Shown here in pieces: positions 1 through 12,409 of a stretch of 64,000 nt of DNA (position 1 is the stretch's first letter; every line of letters starts with the position of its first letter). Where the stretch lies: contig JASANE010028070.1 in NCBI GenBank assembly GCA_030248225.1, positions 1 through 64,000 of the forward strand. Direction: 5' to 3'. The stretch comes from Trileptium ribeirensis. Its lineage: Eukaryota > Nematoda > Enoplea > Enoplida > Thoracostomopsidae. The translations under genes and the position numbers were made by a program. Below the pieces are notes generated by a model. It made no database searches and was not told the origin of the DNA. It saw only the letters and a list, made by a program, of their open reading frames with translations.

Positions 1-20
1 TATAATTAACGTACAATAGT

Positions 21-250
21 ATTACAACTGTGGCCCATGTCACCTTTATTAGGGGCCGGACGTTATAACGTTAGAAAAAAGAACAGCTTAAAGCGGGGGG
101 TCGGGGGGCGGCAGCTCCCCGACTTAGGCTTAGTACATGGCTCATATAGGGATCTTAGTCTAGGCTAAGACTAAGGCGTAGTGTATCGAGAACGGCATGG
201 CATGCATTTCACTTCCGCCCCTAAAGGTTACATTGGCCACAACTGTAATG
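21..250 (+). mobile_element. Family A inverted-ended element, copy 1
   Basis: Short non-coding element with long imperfect terminal inverted repeats. The left end (21-60) reads TGTGGCCCATGTCACCTTT, then AGGGGCCGGA. The right end (211-250), read in reverse complement, gives TGTGGCCAATGTAACCTTT, then AGGGGCGGA. Inside are the family marks CGTTATAACGTTAGAAAAAA, a G-rich stretch, repeated CTTAGGCTTAG-like units and ATCGAGAACGGCATGGCATG. It resembles a MITE-type non-autonomous DNA transposon; the transposase superfamily is not known. Confidence 0.75.
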
Positions 251-691
251 GCAACGACTATGTCAACGATGTGTGTGCAGTTGTAGTAATCATGTTTACA
301 TTGTGCATGCAGTGGTAGTTACCATATCACATTTCTTGTGTATAATATAACATACAATCTACCTAATTATTGCATATAGTCGTTCACGTTGCACAATGCT
401 TAAAGTGGCCACTAACTGCACGCATCTTTATGCGATTATGCATTGTAGAAAATATCTCGTGCATATATATCTAATAGTGCAACCTCTCATTTTCTGCGCC
501 TATTATACATATATACTTATAGAGAATTTCCTTAAACATTGAACAAATGTTAATGAGGCACCACGGTGAATCCGATCGGTATCGTTTAAAACAAGCCTCA
601 TACACTAACTGATTTCGCAGCTTTCGATCGAATACTCCAGGATAGTCGGAAAACTGTTTTTAGTGAACAAACTCGGTTGTTTTCTATTATG

Positions 692-1229
692 GCCTCAGCC
701 CGCGTTTGCCCAAAAATGGTCAGATTCTAGAAATTTTTGGTATTTTTGTGATCCTCGAAACCTACCCTGATCATTGCAACCAAAAAATTGAATTTTTAAA
801 ATTTTAGATTTATCTATTTTTTCGGGTCCCTGTTGGGAACCCAAAATTAAAAAATGTATTTTTACCCACCACACGACGCGGGTTGACGAGCTGAGTCATG
901 GTGTTATTTTTAACGGCATCCGATAAAAGTATTCTAAGTTATGGCCAAAAACTGTTCAACTGCTGAGCCTTCGATAGTTTTTGGTTATATATAACATAGG
1001 ATCCCGTTAAAAACATAACCATTCGATTCAGCTCGTCAAGCCGCGTCGAATGGTGGGAAAAATCTAATTTTTTTAAAAAAATTTGGGTTCCCAAAGGAAC
1101 CATTGGGGCCCGAAAAAATCTAAAATTTTAAAAATTAGAGTTTTTTGGTTGAAATGATCTTGGGAGGTCACGAGGATCACAAAAAATTTTTTTCAGAATC
1201 TATTTTAGGGCAAACGCGGGCTGGGAGGG
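692..1229. mobile_element. Foldback (palindromic) element
   Basis: Two arms of about 260 bp are imperfect inverted copies around a centre near 960. The outermost match is CAGCCCGCGTTTGCCC at the left against GGCAAACGCGGGCTGGG at the right. Further in, GGTTCCC-type and GACGAGCTGAGTCATGG-type stretches on the left pair with stretches on the right. No coding capacity was seen. Such structures are typical of foldback or hairpin MITE elements. Confidence 0.75.
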
Positions 1230-2477
1230 GTGTAATGGAAAAGAACTACAAATTCTAGCGTGACAGCGGTTTGACACGAGAACGAAAAATCATTCACTAT
1301 ATAAATACTGTAGAATGCCTATTATCTGCGAAAAAATCATCGTATTAGAGCTGGAAAACAACTGAAGCACATATATATATTTTTGTACACGACAGTGAAT
1401 CAACCTAGATGATTCACTGTCTAAGGGGTGCAGTGATCCAATTGAAACTATTGCAAACATTCATATCCTCTCGTGTATATTTAAAGTTTTAAATGAGATT
1501 CCAGGCATTAGGTGTACCACAAACCAATATAAGCTATTTTCACAAGACAATGAATATACACATTAACAGCTCAATGAATATTTTTCACAAAATATCGTAC
1601 ACCGTGTTTAACCACGAGACTTTTGTGGTTTAGCGAGCGGTGGCTGACCAGCGGCAGTATGCTTTCACAGAGTAAAAATGACAACTATTAGTTTTTACCG
1701 CAGCTATAGCATGTTTAGAAAAATACACTGGAAACTTTTATGGTTTCTCTGTGTTCCCACCAAAACCAAAACGTTGGTGCGTTACCAAAACTTAGATTCC
1801 TAGCTCAACATTTTGATCTCTCGTCAATGAAAAACTCTATTTCCGAGGCTACGCTATAAAGCTTGTAAATTTGTTAACTTTCAATTACACGTCTGTAACG
1901 CTGGTACAGATTCAAGTGTTGTTTCATATGTGGTAATAAAATCATTACCTTCTATAACACTTGTTAACAACCTGACGCCGAACAACCAATCCTTTGCATG
2001 CCCAAATTTCAAATTTTTGAATCATCAGCTGCTTGTTTATATCACTTAGGCATAAACAATTATTGGTCCACGTCTTGGAACTACAGTTTTAGGCAATTTA
2101 CATTATAAAAAATAATTTAGTATTTTCAAGATGTCTCGACTATAGTTGGGATCTCGCCACGCGCTTAGTATATATATTTACATGCATGCAACTTACACAT
2201 GGAACTTCGCGAATTCGCATGAAATACACTCCTAGCTTTTCAAGCTTTGCCTGCATAGTATAATCACCCTCAATAACACCGGAGAATTGCCGAGAGAACC
2301 CGTTGCATTTAAGGAAACACCACTGTTGTCATTGCAGAACCACAGACAAAACCCTCATTGCCGTGCATGGCACAGTTGAATATAATCGTTACCTAATACA
2401 GTTTTCAAAATACCAGTATATACACCATACAGTACAATTAATAAATATTCAATCACCAACACTAGATACTCACACCA

Positions 2478-2692
2478 TCCTATAAACGGGCCCAGGTAAT
2501 CCCGAGGGCAATACGTTATATTGTTAGGAAAGAGAACAGCTTAGAAGCAGAGTGTTCGGGGGCGGGAGCCGCCGGAGTTAGGCTTACTGTATGTCTCCTA
2601 TAAGGACCTAAGCTTAGGCTAAGCCTTAGTATATCGAGAACGGCATGGCATGCAGTACACTTGGGCCCCTCATGGTTACTTTGGCCCACAAA
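2478..2692 (+). mobile_element. Family A inverted-ended element, copy 2 (worn)
   Basis: It shares the interior of copy 1: ATACGTTATATTGTTAGGAA, a GC-rich block, repeated TTAGGCT units, and TATCGAGAACGGCATGGCAT near the right end, followed by GGGCCCCTCATGGTTACTTT. The left terminal repeat is badly worn. Same orientation as copy 1. Confidence 0.65.
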
Positions 2693-3514
2693 CATATAAC
2701 CACATGCAACACAAAATTGTTCAATGAAAGATGAAACAAAGACATTTATTTGCTAAACTTTTTATTATAGGGATTAGCTAGTTCCAAATTATTTAAAATA
2801 AGCAGTCCATTGCTTTCAAATATTTAATGAAGAAAACCTGCTCTTTTGGGCATGAACAACAGTACTTTTCAATATGAATCAAAATCATCATCCAGTTTTC
2901 GCGTTAATTTGCTTTGAAATATAGATATTCGCAGTGATGAGAACTGTAATTGTGGTATCCGACCAAACGTCAACATCAGGATGTCTGGATAATATATATA
3001 CATTTGTTTTTGCTATACATTTGTTATTCCGACACTTCAAGCTCCAATTCATACGTTACTGATATATTTTAAATCCGGCGGTCGCTCAGCAATACTAGTC
3101 TTGCTATAGCCTAGTACTTAGGCGTAAAGATTCGGCACTTTGACCGCTAATTTGCACGCCGTGCAAGACCTTCATATGCAAATCGAACAAATGCAGAAGA
3201 ACGTAGGGGTAATTTAGTAAATATTTTTTTGACCAGGAGCTTTTTAAGCATGCAGCTCAAAGTCCTACCTATTAAGAGAAAAACGTTCTAAATGAAGCAT
3301 ATCAAACAGACTTCCGGGTGGATAATTTCTGAGTTGATCAAATTCTTTATTCTCCGACCGTCCCAATTGCAAGCTAACAGACGCGATGCAAGCAATAGCA
3401 ACAAATTTAAATGAATTGAAATTAAACTGCAGTTTTCGTACTGTTCTTCAGTTAAAAAATATGCAGTCGCAGTATTAGTTATTAACAAACATTATATTGT
3501 ATCATCATATTGAT

Positions 3515-3673
3515 ATGAAAGACATTAATGAAGTTCATTCAACGGCGACAAATCGGCGCGATGGCAACGAACAGAGAATCGTTGTCTGGATATGCACATT
3601 AGAACGCAAGTCATCTTCGAACTCGATGCAGCAAATATTGCAACGGATGGTGACGCGATACCCGAAACTCAAG
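3515..3673 (+). CDS. PPIP5K: PPIP5K exon 1 (start of kinase domain)
   Basis: Residues 1-53. Begins at the only in-frame ATG ahead of the conserved strand RIVVWICTLERK (family form: IVVGIC followed by basic residues), which opens the N-terminal alpha/beta part of the kinase. The frame is open upstream to about 3497, but with no other ATG, so 3515 is chosen as start. Ends CTCAAG|GTCGGC, phase 0. The family's basic KKSKSK stretch is here RKSSSN, so two lysines that help hold the polyphosphate substrate in relatives appear changed. An untranslated exon further upstream is possible. Confidence 0.82.
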
Positions 3674-4375
3674 GTCGGCATTCGCTAAGTTTTATTGAGC
3701 AAGCTGATATATAGTTTATTTGTGGCGAAGATTATAAACGGCTATAAGCTTTGTATATAGTAATACCAATGAGAACCATAGCCGTAAAAACTTCACTGAA
3801 TCAAAATACAACACCGCTCTGATTCGTTGCGCCGTACATTTGGGCAAGGCCAGCTTATTGAACAAGCTGCTCGCACGGGCTTCAGAACTAGTGCAGTTTA
3901 TCTTCGATGTCGATCGTGAAAATTAGCAAACGCATTAACTTGTTTGTACCAAAACTGTATTATTTTTGTGCTTTGTTAATCCATAGCAACATTTTGTTTC
4001 AAAACGTTCCAGCATGGCGACAGAGTACAGTTTTAGAGCTGTTCACTCACTCAATGACCAAATATAATAAAACATCTTTCTATTTGTTCAGGCGTTCGTA
4101 GATAAATGTGGGGGGGGCAGACGGATCAAAATGTGAGCACATTATGAAATGACAGTTAAAACCCAAAAATGTTGCCAAATCCTGGGTTTTAGAAATATCA
4201 CTAAATATTCTTCGATTGATTACAGTCTTTTTGAAACTTAAGCTTTAACAGCGAAGAGCGATCGCTCCAATAACAAAAGACGAACAGGTTTCGCCATTAA
4301 AGTTTCAGAACGATATTTGAGCGGCTTCATTACCAAGCTATTATTTTAATTTAGCTCAATTTGTGTAGTATTCAG
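3674..4375 (+). other. PPIP5K: Intron 1 of PPIP5K
   Basis: 702 bp with GT...AG ends (AAG|GTCGGC and TTCAG|ATTTAT). AT-rich; contains a G run near 4112-4118. No element or gene recognised. Confidence 0.75.
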
Positions 4376-4554
4376 ATTTATACCTTTTCGAATCGTGTCA
4401 TCCAAGAAGTGGCCGTGGAGCAGTGGCCCCGCTGCGACTGCTTCATTAGTTATTATTGCATCGGATTTCCGATCCAAAAAGCTGTGGCCTACGTCAAATT
4501 GCGACGTCCGTATGAGATCAATCTTGTCTCGGAGCAGTTTGATCTCATGGACCG
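4376..4554 (+). CDS. PPIP5K: PPIP5K exon 2 (kinase domain)
   Basis: Residues 54-112 plus two bases of codon 113. The translation carries VEQWPRCDCFISY and GFPIQKAVAYVKLRRP, matching the family's VENWPxCDCLIS...GFPLDKAVAYxKLRNP almost residue for residue; this is the N-terminal Rossmann-like part of the ATP-grasp kinase. Acceptor ATTCAG|ATT; donor ACCG|GTGAGT, an ideal donor site. An open frame on the opposite strand across this exon is a shadow. Confidence 0.93.
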
Positions 4555-5699
4555 GTGAGTTCACTTTCAAAATGTAAAGCAAATAACAAATATTTGCACC
4601 TCTAGTTCAGATATAGTTGACTGTTTGTTATATCCGTAACTCAAATTCGAACTGACGAATTTCCGAACTGTATACGTTTACTTTTTCATCCATCGTCGAC
4701 TTAGCTTACAGCGTTATTGAGATGTACGACTCTTTGTAGAAATAAGTTTAGAAATAAAAGCGTGGGTTTCCGAAGAAATTTCTAACTAACAGACCATGGT
4801 TATCGAATCTGGCAGAAAAAAAAGTTTAATGGCACTTTTCATTGGCCTAAAATTAGGCAGCAATATTTTACGTTGAACTTATTCACAAACTATTACACGT
4901 TTACGTTTCAAAGTTTAACCTTGGCACGACTTTAGGCATGGATTGAGCACCACTGAGTCACCGAATATACCAGTGCTTATTTTTCTGAGTCTATGTGGGG
5001 TTTAATGACAGGTACGCGGTACAGTTCTCCGAGGCAATTACTTTGAATTACTACATTTACGATTCAACCAGCGCATAAAAATGCTTCTTCCGCAAAAATT
5101 GTGTGAGGTTTTTCAGCTTATTTACTATTTATCGAGTGTTTTTGTCTAAAATTTATGCCAAATAACCAATTATAATACCAATAAGACATACATGCTCACG
5201 CTCCGAGGTCTCAGGTGGGTAGACAGGGTCGGTGATGGAGTCCTCAGGGGTGGTGAAAAAAATAGACGACCTTCCTCTCCTCTCATTGAACCCTCATTTT
5301 TTGTCATTTTCAACCCAATTTTTGCCAATTTTCTCCTATTTTTGCAAAAAATTTCTGCGTGCCTTGGACTCGGCAAGGGTCGGACGAGGTGGTAGACCAG
5401 TGCCTCAGGGTCCGAGGTACAAAAGCGAAACCCCTGTATCCCTGCTTTATCATGTATGCAATAAACACTTTCTGATGTTCTTTGAAACACTAGCATCTGC
5501 TTACTGAACGGCACTTGGGCACAAATTGCAAGCAACCAAGTGTGAGTAAATCTAAGAATGATATATAACAACTAGTTCTAGTACTGTCTTAGCGTAGAGA
5601 ATATACTGCTATGGGTTTATAATAAATTCTTAGAAGTTTTACTGCTAGTACTCGCGCGCCAATATTGCTCAAGAGTAAGTCGAAATGCGCGTTTTGCAG
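4555..5699 (+). other. PPIP5K: Intron 2 of PPIP5K
   Basis: 1145 bp. Contains a family E element (5187-5458), listed separately; the rest is AT-rich with nothing recognised. Confidence 0.75.
5187..5458 (+). repeat. Family E repeat (GC-rich ends, T-rich core)
   Basis: Bounded by CATACATGCTC at the left and CATGTATG at the right, an inverted pair. GC-rich left part (GAGGTCTCAGG...), a T-rich core with repeated CAATTTTTGCCAATTTT-like units and TTTTTGCAAAAAATTT, then TGCGTGCCTTGGACTCGG. The same order of blocks recurs at 26.8, 37.0, 41.0, 43.9 and 50.6 kb. The long minus-strand ORF across it is not credible coding. Confidence 0.7.
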
Positions 5700-5830
5700 A
5701 TACAAAATCTACAGTCGGCTCAAATCTGTCGAAGTCCTTGTGCCTCGCCATGCGGTGTTTCATTGGTCACAGAGCAGCTACAAGACACTCACTGCTGCCA
5801 GCAGCAGTTCAGAAGAATCGGACCACGAAG
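5700..5830 (+). CDS. PPIP5K: PPIP5K exon 3 (kinase domain)
   Basis: Completes codon 113 and encodes residues 114-156 plus one base of codon 157. YKIYSRLKSVEVLVPRHAVF aligns with the family's REVYxILxxEGIxLPRYAxL, the segment leading into the ATP-grasp fold. After it comes a serine-rich, weakly conserved stretch (TAASSSSEESDHE) where relatives have NRDPxxPEEC. Acceptor TTTTGCAG|A, donor GAAG|GTATTG. Confidence 0.88.
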
Positions 5831-7317
5831 GTATTGAAAGACACTTGATTGTTCATAAACGAAGATAAGGTTGTGGAAAAAGTTAAAGGTGGAGTTAATA
5901 GACTCAAATTTCCGAAACCGCGCCGACACCGCTTCGTTATCAACATTGTTTCAATCTATATGGTGGGTGCCCCATCAGAGCGAAACCTTATATAAATAAA
6001 TTCAAGTGGTGAAAATTTTTTAGACTTTTTTTTCAATGTGTTGTTTATGCATAGAAAATGGTGTACAATAGTGCAATCACTCAATTCAACGAGCTGCAGA
6101 ACATTAACATCGGATAATATAATAATAACAATTTCAGTTGTGCCAAATTATCTTATTATGACATTTTAGTAATTCAACAGAAAGCAAAGACGGTGGCAAC
6201 ATCCAGAAATGTATAACTTGTCTGTAAAATGTTGAAAATATCGCCATGTATTGGTCACAGCTTGGTTGTCTTGTCCACATCAGTTCTCAGAAACGCCAAA
6301 CGCTATGCAAACCATATACTGTCACTTGTGGGCTATATACCAGGTCTTGCATGTTTTAGCATAATCTGGCGTTTGATCCTTCGTTTTATTGTTTAGTGAC
6401 TTATGCATATAACTAAGATTAACGATTTGTGATCTAAGATTTTACGCGTTGTTAAGATTTCAGCAAAATTGGCCGTCTGTTTCCGGAGTTAATATTTGGT
6501 GTCAGCTATTGAAGAGTCAAGAGTAATATAATATCGAGAATATTTTAGTTACTACGGCAATTCCTTGAAAGGAGCTAGCATATATTGTTGGTTAGTTCAA
6601 ATGGTGTTCCTGTACTTGGTAGCCCCTTGTGCAAACTCGCAAGTTATTACCAGTATGCAGATAGCGAAATCAGCATAATGATTTAATGTAATCTCAAGAA
6701 AAAGTGGCATATCGGAGCGCTATTATCTTCCCTTTTTAGGCAATAGCATTAGGTTTAGCGTATTAATGGATCGATCTCACTTCTTGGTGGAGTCGGCCAA
6801 TTCTGAGCTCGCAAAATGGAATTAAGTTGTTTCGCCAGAGGTGTAGCTAAAGAAAGGGTTACGTTAAAGAGAATTATATCAAAGAGATAAACTTGTTTTC
6901 ATATAATAGATAACAAATGCCGCAATATTCTGTTTCAATCCTGAAACAGTGTGATGACCAGATTTAGAAACATATCAATAAAGATGCTATCAAACGGTGT
7001 ACACGATTTAAACATTAAAAAATGCAAAATATTGCTATAATTGACAACCAGCACGTAATATCAGACACAATATGTGTTAGCTTTTAGGCAAGTCGTATCT
7101 TAAAACACATATGTACGTTTTTTTACACATCAGAGCCCCTCAGTTCTAGTTAGTTCTATTTTATGCTATTATACAAAATGAACACTCGACGAGTGGTACA
7201 TTTGTAAATAGTGGTACATTGCTACTAAAAGTCGAGTCTACGACATTAGTGAATATATAAGCTGCACACGTTACTGTTAATGAAATAAGAGTTTTTATAT
7301 ATGGCTAAATGCTTTAG
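5831..7317 (+). other. PPIP5K: Intron 3 of PPIP5K
   Basis: 1487 bp of AT-rich sequence. I see no repeat family member, RNA gene or exon in it. Confidence 0.7.
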
Positions 7318-7529
7318 CTATTTCGAGCTTGTCGGATGAAACACCGCTGGAGAAATCGGAGGCAGATGACGAACGTGGCGGCCTTGTAGAAGCTGAAGAT
7401 ATGATCAAAATCGATGGTCAGGACTTCGTTAAGCCTTTTGTTGAGAAACCCCTCGACGCTGAAGATCATAACATCGTGTTCTATTATCCGTCAAGTGCTG
7501 GAGGTGGATCGCAGCTTTTGTTTCGCAAG
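7318..7529 (+). CDS. PPIP5K: PPIP5K exon 4 (ATP-grasp core)
   Basis: Completes codon 157 (GCT) and encodes residues 158-227. Starts with an acidic linker, then [20 protein letters not shown] (188-206 region) and [16 protein letters not shown], both hallmark ATP-grasp strands of Vip1 kinases that grip the nucleotide. Acceptor CTTTAG|CTATTT is preferred over a nearer AG at 7327 because only it keeps the frame with exon 3. Donor CGCAAG|GTGCGA, phase 0. Confidence 0.92.
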
Positions 7530-8509
7530 GTGCGAACGTTTCTTTTAATAAATACCGTCAATAGCTAATCTTTTGTCACAGCCATCATGTTGTGACCTTA
7601 TTGTCGACATTTCTCAGAGTCTACATTATGTACGCCCCCTAGGTAATAAGCATGGTAATAATATTACCATCATTTGATAAACACGGTTCTACTGGATAAT
7701 TTCAGCCTTAATCGATACATTACTTTTGTGGTCCGGCCTTTAGTTTCGGACGTGGACGTCGAATCGTCCTTCGAAAACGGCATGCTACCGGCGATGCGAG
7801 ACTGAAGTTCAATACCGCTATGCTAGTTGACGCGCAAAAATTCAGTTTAAATTAGTCTTTAAGAGCGACAAACCTGCCAATAAACAGTGTAATAAGTAAT
7901 GCAATAAACGCAATGTAAAATATATTTTGTTTATGCAATACATATAACCTTTATATAAAATTAAAAAAAACAATTTGAATTGACGATGTTTTGACGGCTG
8001 TGTTGTAGCCAAGTGGTCCTGAATCGATTCTCACTCTGACCATGCTTTTTTCACAAGGATTAACCGCAAAGAACCAATGCGTGTAATCCGCAGTACTGTG
8101 AATAGTTATGGACGACAACAATTTTTATGGGGCAATCCAGAAAAGTTCACCTGAAGTTTTGGTGTATTGACAGCTAACAATAATAAATTCCTGTGAATCC
8201 TTTCTTTAAAATAACAAAATTCAAACTCTTCAGCAGTTTTGCTCGAAATTTCTTTTAGACAGCCCCGTTTGTTGCGATAGCAGTTGTGTGTTAATGCATT
8301 TTACAACACCTTATACCAAATAGATAGCTGCCTCAGCGTTAGTCTGGACTCTGTACATAACTATCAACGATGATTGACTCAACTTCAAAACCAGAAATTT
8401 CCAAAGAAATATGCACTGCACAAGACAGTAGGTAAGCAAAATCATCAGCACACTGATTAATTTCTATATATTAAATTCAGAAATAGATGTAAACCGATTA
8501 ATTCTTGCA

Positions 8510-8707
8510 TAAAACCATATATACTATTAGGGGGTAGGGTCTTACGTCCCCCCCCCCCCCCCGCAACCCCGAGGCTGGGAACCTCTGAAAGATCGGCCAA
8601 CACCACCCCTGGCCGCCGTATGCTCCGCGCTGTCTTGCCGACCGGCAACACCCTCCCGGGGGCCCGGCTGCCCTCTCGGTTCTCGGACCTTAAGCATGTG
8701 TATAAAC
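8510..8707. repeat. GC-rich repeat related to family E, with poly-C run
   Basis: A GC-rich island in AT-rich intron, ending TTAAGCATGTGTATAAACC, like the AGCATGTATG edge of family E. It contains 15 consecutive C at 8548-8562. The T-rich core is absent, so membership and orientation are uncertain. Confidence 0.5.
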
Positions 8708-9855
8708 CATCATGCGCCATATCATGTTCAGAATGTATTAGTTAACGTTTATGACATACAACATTGAATTTTAACTAATAAAGCGTAACAAAAAATTAAA
8801 TCCCACAGCAAACATCGACCTCCAGTCCTCTAATAACTGTATGTAAATCAATAGTGAGCATAACAGAAATTATGTGTTGAAACACCCCATCAAACTATTG
8901 AAATTTTAGGGTAATTATAACACAGCTGTGCGAGTATTACAGAATACCACAAAAATCGTCTATAGGTTTCCTCGCAAAAACAAATAAAAAACTGATTTGT
9001 CCCACAAAATCGATCATCCGTTAAGTGAACCAATTTCAAAGCAAGCGTCTTGTATGGCTTGTTTCAGCAAATGACGGTAATCTTCGAATAACAAACTTCA
9101 CCGCCATAAACAGTTTTGTACATGACCTAAGCGAACGGCCGCCACAAATGGTTTCAAACAAATGTTTGTAAAATAATTATTAAGGCGAACCGAGAGTATA
9201 TTTCCACATTATCTACCACAAAAAGGTCTACGCCTATTACCACGCAAGAACACTATTATATAATATGTACCTATTTTGTAAACGTAAAAAGACTCAAAAT
9301 TTTCTAGTGGAACATATTCGTTACCCATCGCGTAATCCGGTCGGAACAAGCCTTCGGCCCTATGCCTACCGGTTGGAGGTACATGCTGGAAAGCAGCCGA
9401 CTTTTGCACATTGATTTGTATTAAAACAAATCATCAATGTGTAATTAAATTAGCAAGATCGGACAATTTTAGCTGCTATATTTATCAATATGTGCTGGTG
9501 CTATAGTGTACGACTTTGAAAATATTTTGCATTTTACCTTAATTGAATTGTTAGAGATATCTAGTAAGCGGAATTGCCATATTAGAGCCAATTCAAATGA
9601 AACAATTATTTATAGTTTATCATATAATACCAAGGACCGTCATTAACATTGCTCTTGATAATGTTTGATTCTTGAGCTTAATAGTAACCCTCACATCATA
9701 CCAAAAAAAGTAAGGAAACTGTACTAATTCGACAATCTATATCTATGTCATTATTTTTTGTTCCCACTGCAATTTGGTATGAACAAGTGGCAAAATTACA
9801 ATTTTTAGCTTTTTAAGTGTTCCATTTGCTGCTACTTCGCACTATATAATATTGC

Positions 9856-10276
9856 TATCTTTCAACTTAACTTGTCCAAGGTGGTGTTTGTTACCCAGCG
9901 TTACTACATTATGAAGACATCAATTTTTTTCGTTTTATGAGGAGAAGGATCAAGAAAGCTGATGTTCAAAAGCTGACAGCAGTTTATCAGCGGTGATCAG
10001 CTCAACATAAAATTGAATTGAAATTTATATTCAGTCCATAGAACTAACCATGCAGCAGCAATAGAAACAAAGTATTGTCAAAATCCGTAAACCCGCACCA
10101 ATGTTATGCCAATTGTAGTTTGAAATGTGAAAAATGGTAAAAAGGTTTTTTAACTCTGTGGTGGTGCGGTGCTACATTAAGCGATTTCAAAAATTTTGCT
10201 ATATTTCAACTTAAGTCGTCAACAAGAGTTATCTGAATCCCAGAGTGACCACATTATGAAGACATAATTTTTTGAA
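9856..10276. repeat. Diverged two-copy direct repeat, about 343-bp spacing
   Basis: CTATCTTTCAACTTAA (9856) recurs as CTATATTTCAACTTAA (about 10199). ACATTATGAAGACATCAATT (about 9907) recurs as ACATTATGAAGACATAATTT (about 10251). Order and spacing are kept, so this looks like an old tandem duplication. No coding. Confidence 0.55.
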
Positions 10277-10410
10277 TTTTTTAAGGATGAAGTAACGCAG
10301 CAGCAAAAAGCTGAGAATTCGAATTTTGGTATTTTTCAGCCATATATTTTTAGCTATTCTAATTGAACAATTGAAAAATATTGCATTTTTCCATTTAGGC
10401 CACCCTGTAG

Positions 10411-11231
10411 AGTTGTTTTGTATTAAAACCGGCCACTGTTTTTAGAACCGTTTCCGGATAAGGACGTGGGTCATCGGCCTTTGACAAATTTGTTGTTTTC
10501 CACGTACAGCAATGATGCACTCTTTGAATTTAATGATTTCGCTGCGCTCAATAGTGGATTTTCTACACCTTTCTAAAGATTTAACATCCCAGCCGTTCTT
10601 GCTAGATTAAAACATTTTGGATACTGCCGCTCATGCAAATTTGTTTTTCAATCTTTCGATAGTTTCATCAATTTCAATTTTTCGTTTTGTATTTCACGAT
10701 CAACATAAAAGGATGTTTGATATTTGAATCTTAACAGTTCAACTTCACATTTTTATCAATACAGCATATAATTTATAATTGGTTTACCAATTATGCCAAA
10801 AAACTGACCTAAGTTATGCTAATATAATTGCTAATTTCAGCAATATATTACGTTTTCACTCCTCGTTTTATTGCGTCAGTTTCGCCTTAAAGACAGATTG
10901 ATCTTAGTGCTTTTCAGTAATTGAGTTTTTTGTATACATTTTTCTAGAGCATACTCAATATTTTTTGTCGCATTACTTGTTGACCCAGACTGGTTTTAGT
11001 TTTTCCAGTTTCAGTCATTCCGAAGTTGACTTTGCATTAAAATGATCATGCAGGTTGTTAATTAGGTTGCAAACTTCTTTTTTAGATTGTAGTCGTTTTC
11101 CATTTTCTTTTCCCATTAGTTAAATAGCTTACAACATTTTTAATTTTCACTGTACTACAATGTTCAATGCAAGTCGTTCAGTGGAGTTGTTTTGCACTAA
11201 AACCAGCCCAAAGGCTATTAGAACTGTTTCT
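10411..11231. repeat. Diverged direct repeat pair in intron 4
   Basis: GTTGTTTTGTATTAAAACCG with downstream TTAGAACCGTTTC (10413-10453) recurs as GTTGTTTTGCACTAAAACCA with downstream TTAGAACTGTTTC (11187-11231), about 775 bp away. Only the borders look alike, so this may be the ends of one element or two worn copies. Confidence 0.45.
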
Positions 11232-12409
11232 CAACCTTTGGTTATTCTGTTTTAGGTACTGGTTATATAGAACGAACATGGATAATGCACCCAAGGAGTT
11301 AACAGGGAGATAACTTCGTCGTGCTTCCTATAGCGGTGTTTTTTTAATAATCATGGTAAATTTCAAGGTTTCACCGTTTTGCTAAATTCAAAAAATTTCC
11401 TTTTTCAAATAAGTTTTCATACGGTCGTTTTGTCCTCTTCACAATTGGCGAAAACGAATCTTTGGCTTTAGGTCCAATAAATAATTCATTCCAACCTTGA
11501 AATTTAATACATTACTTACCAGTCGTGATTGGTCCAGCAATTTGCCTCGATACGCATGTCGTAATAATTTCAAACAAAATTACAATTGTGGAAAATTTTA
11601 AAGTGCTATTAAAACCTGTTTAAATAAATTGGTGCTGCGTATCACTCGATTTGTCTCGTTGGGTCAAATGGGATGATGCATCAAAGTAAGCCGCGTAAAG
11701 CAATCCTTTTAAAATTTACTGAGTGAACGAGTAACAATTAGTACAAGATTAGAACAAATTGCAAGACTATAATGACAGATGTTATGACCAAATCGATAAA
11801 ATCAGGTGACACGGGGAAACGGACAAACTTACGGCTATTTGCAAACGGGGTTTCGTTTGTAATTTCGAAATGAGAAATAACTGTGTGATGGAACCGAAAC
11901 ATAAATCGCCATACAATGTAGTAATTGATATGTTACCAACAAACTACTCACACTGTTTTTTATCAATTTTATTTCTGTTCTTGCAGTAATTTCACCTTAA
12001 CAGCTGGTTCTTCACCAGTAGCTCGCAATGAAACTGTAAGCGCAATAAACTATTAGTTTATGGGTTACACCGAATATAGGCCTATAAATATCAAAATAAC
12101 ATTTGTTATCGCGATGGCTCCAGCCCAGCATCTTATAGTAAAGAAATGTTTCAGAAATGTTTCAGATTCTTCAACGGTCTTTGAGGTCTGTTGCTCTGAC
12201 TCTGATGGATTTTATTATATTATTTTTTTGCAAAATTTAGCATATCAAATGCTTAATACAAAATATATATTAACGTTGTTTCATCAAATAATGGAATCCT
12301 TTATAGCCTGTTATTAAGCTTCACATAAAAACTCCAAAGAAAAGAAAGTTGACAGTTGTATTATCATTACAGTTCGAACATTTCGCATCTTATGCTATCA
12401 TTAATTTAG

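Larger units (their letters stand above)
1..3514. other. 5' flank of PPIP5K, repeat-rich, no gene seen
   Basis: No exon with family similarity and no credible long ORF was seen here. It holds two family A inverted-ended elements (21-250 and about 2478-2692) and a foldback element (692-1229), each listed separately. The promoter and any 5' untranslated exon of PPIP5K should lie in the remaining AT-rich sequence, but I could not support a particular core promoter motif. Confidence 0.6.
7530..12409 (+). other. PPIP5K: Intron 4 of PPIP5K
   Basis: 4880 bp. Contains a GC-rich repeat with a 15-base C run (about 8510-8707) and two sets of diverged direct repeats (9856-10276; 10411-11231), listed separately. 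No exon-like open frame with family similarity was found. Confidence 0.7.

Noticed and set aside
4346..4582. Minus-strand ORF opposite exon 2, and similar ones opposite exons 7, 11 and 14
   Set aside because: Antisense shadows of coding exons; the plus-strand frames match PPIP5K.
5170..5571. 133-codon minus-strand ORF
   Set aside because: It covers a family E repeat with low-complexity core; no domain and no splice context.
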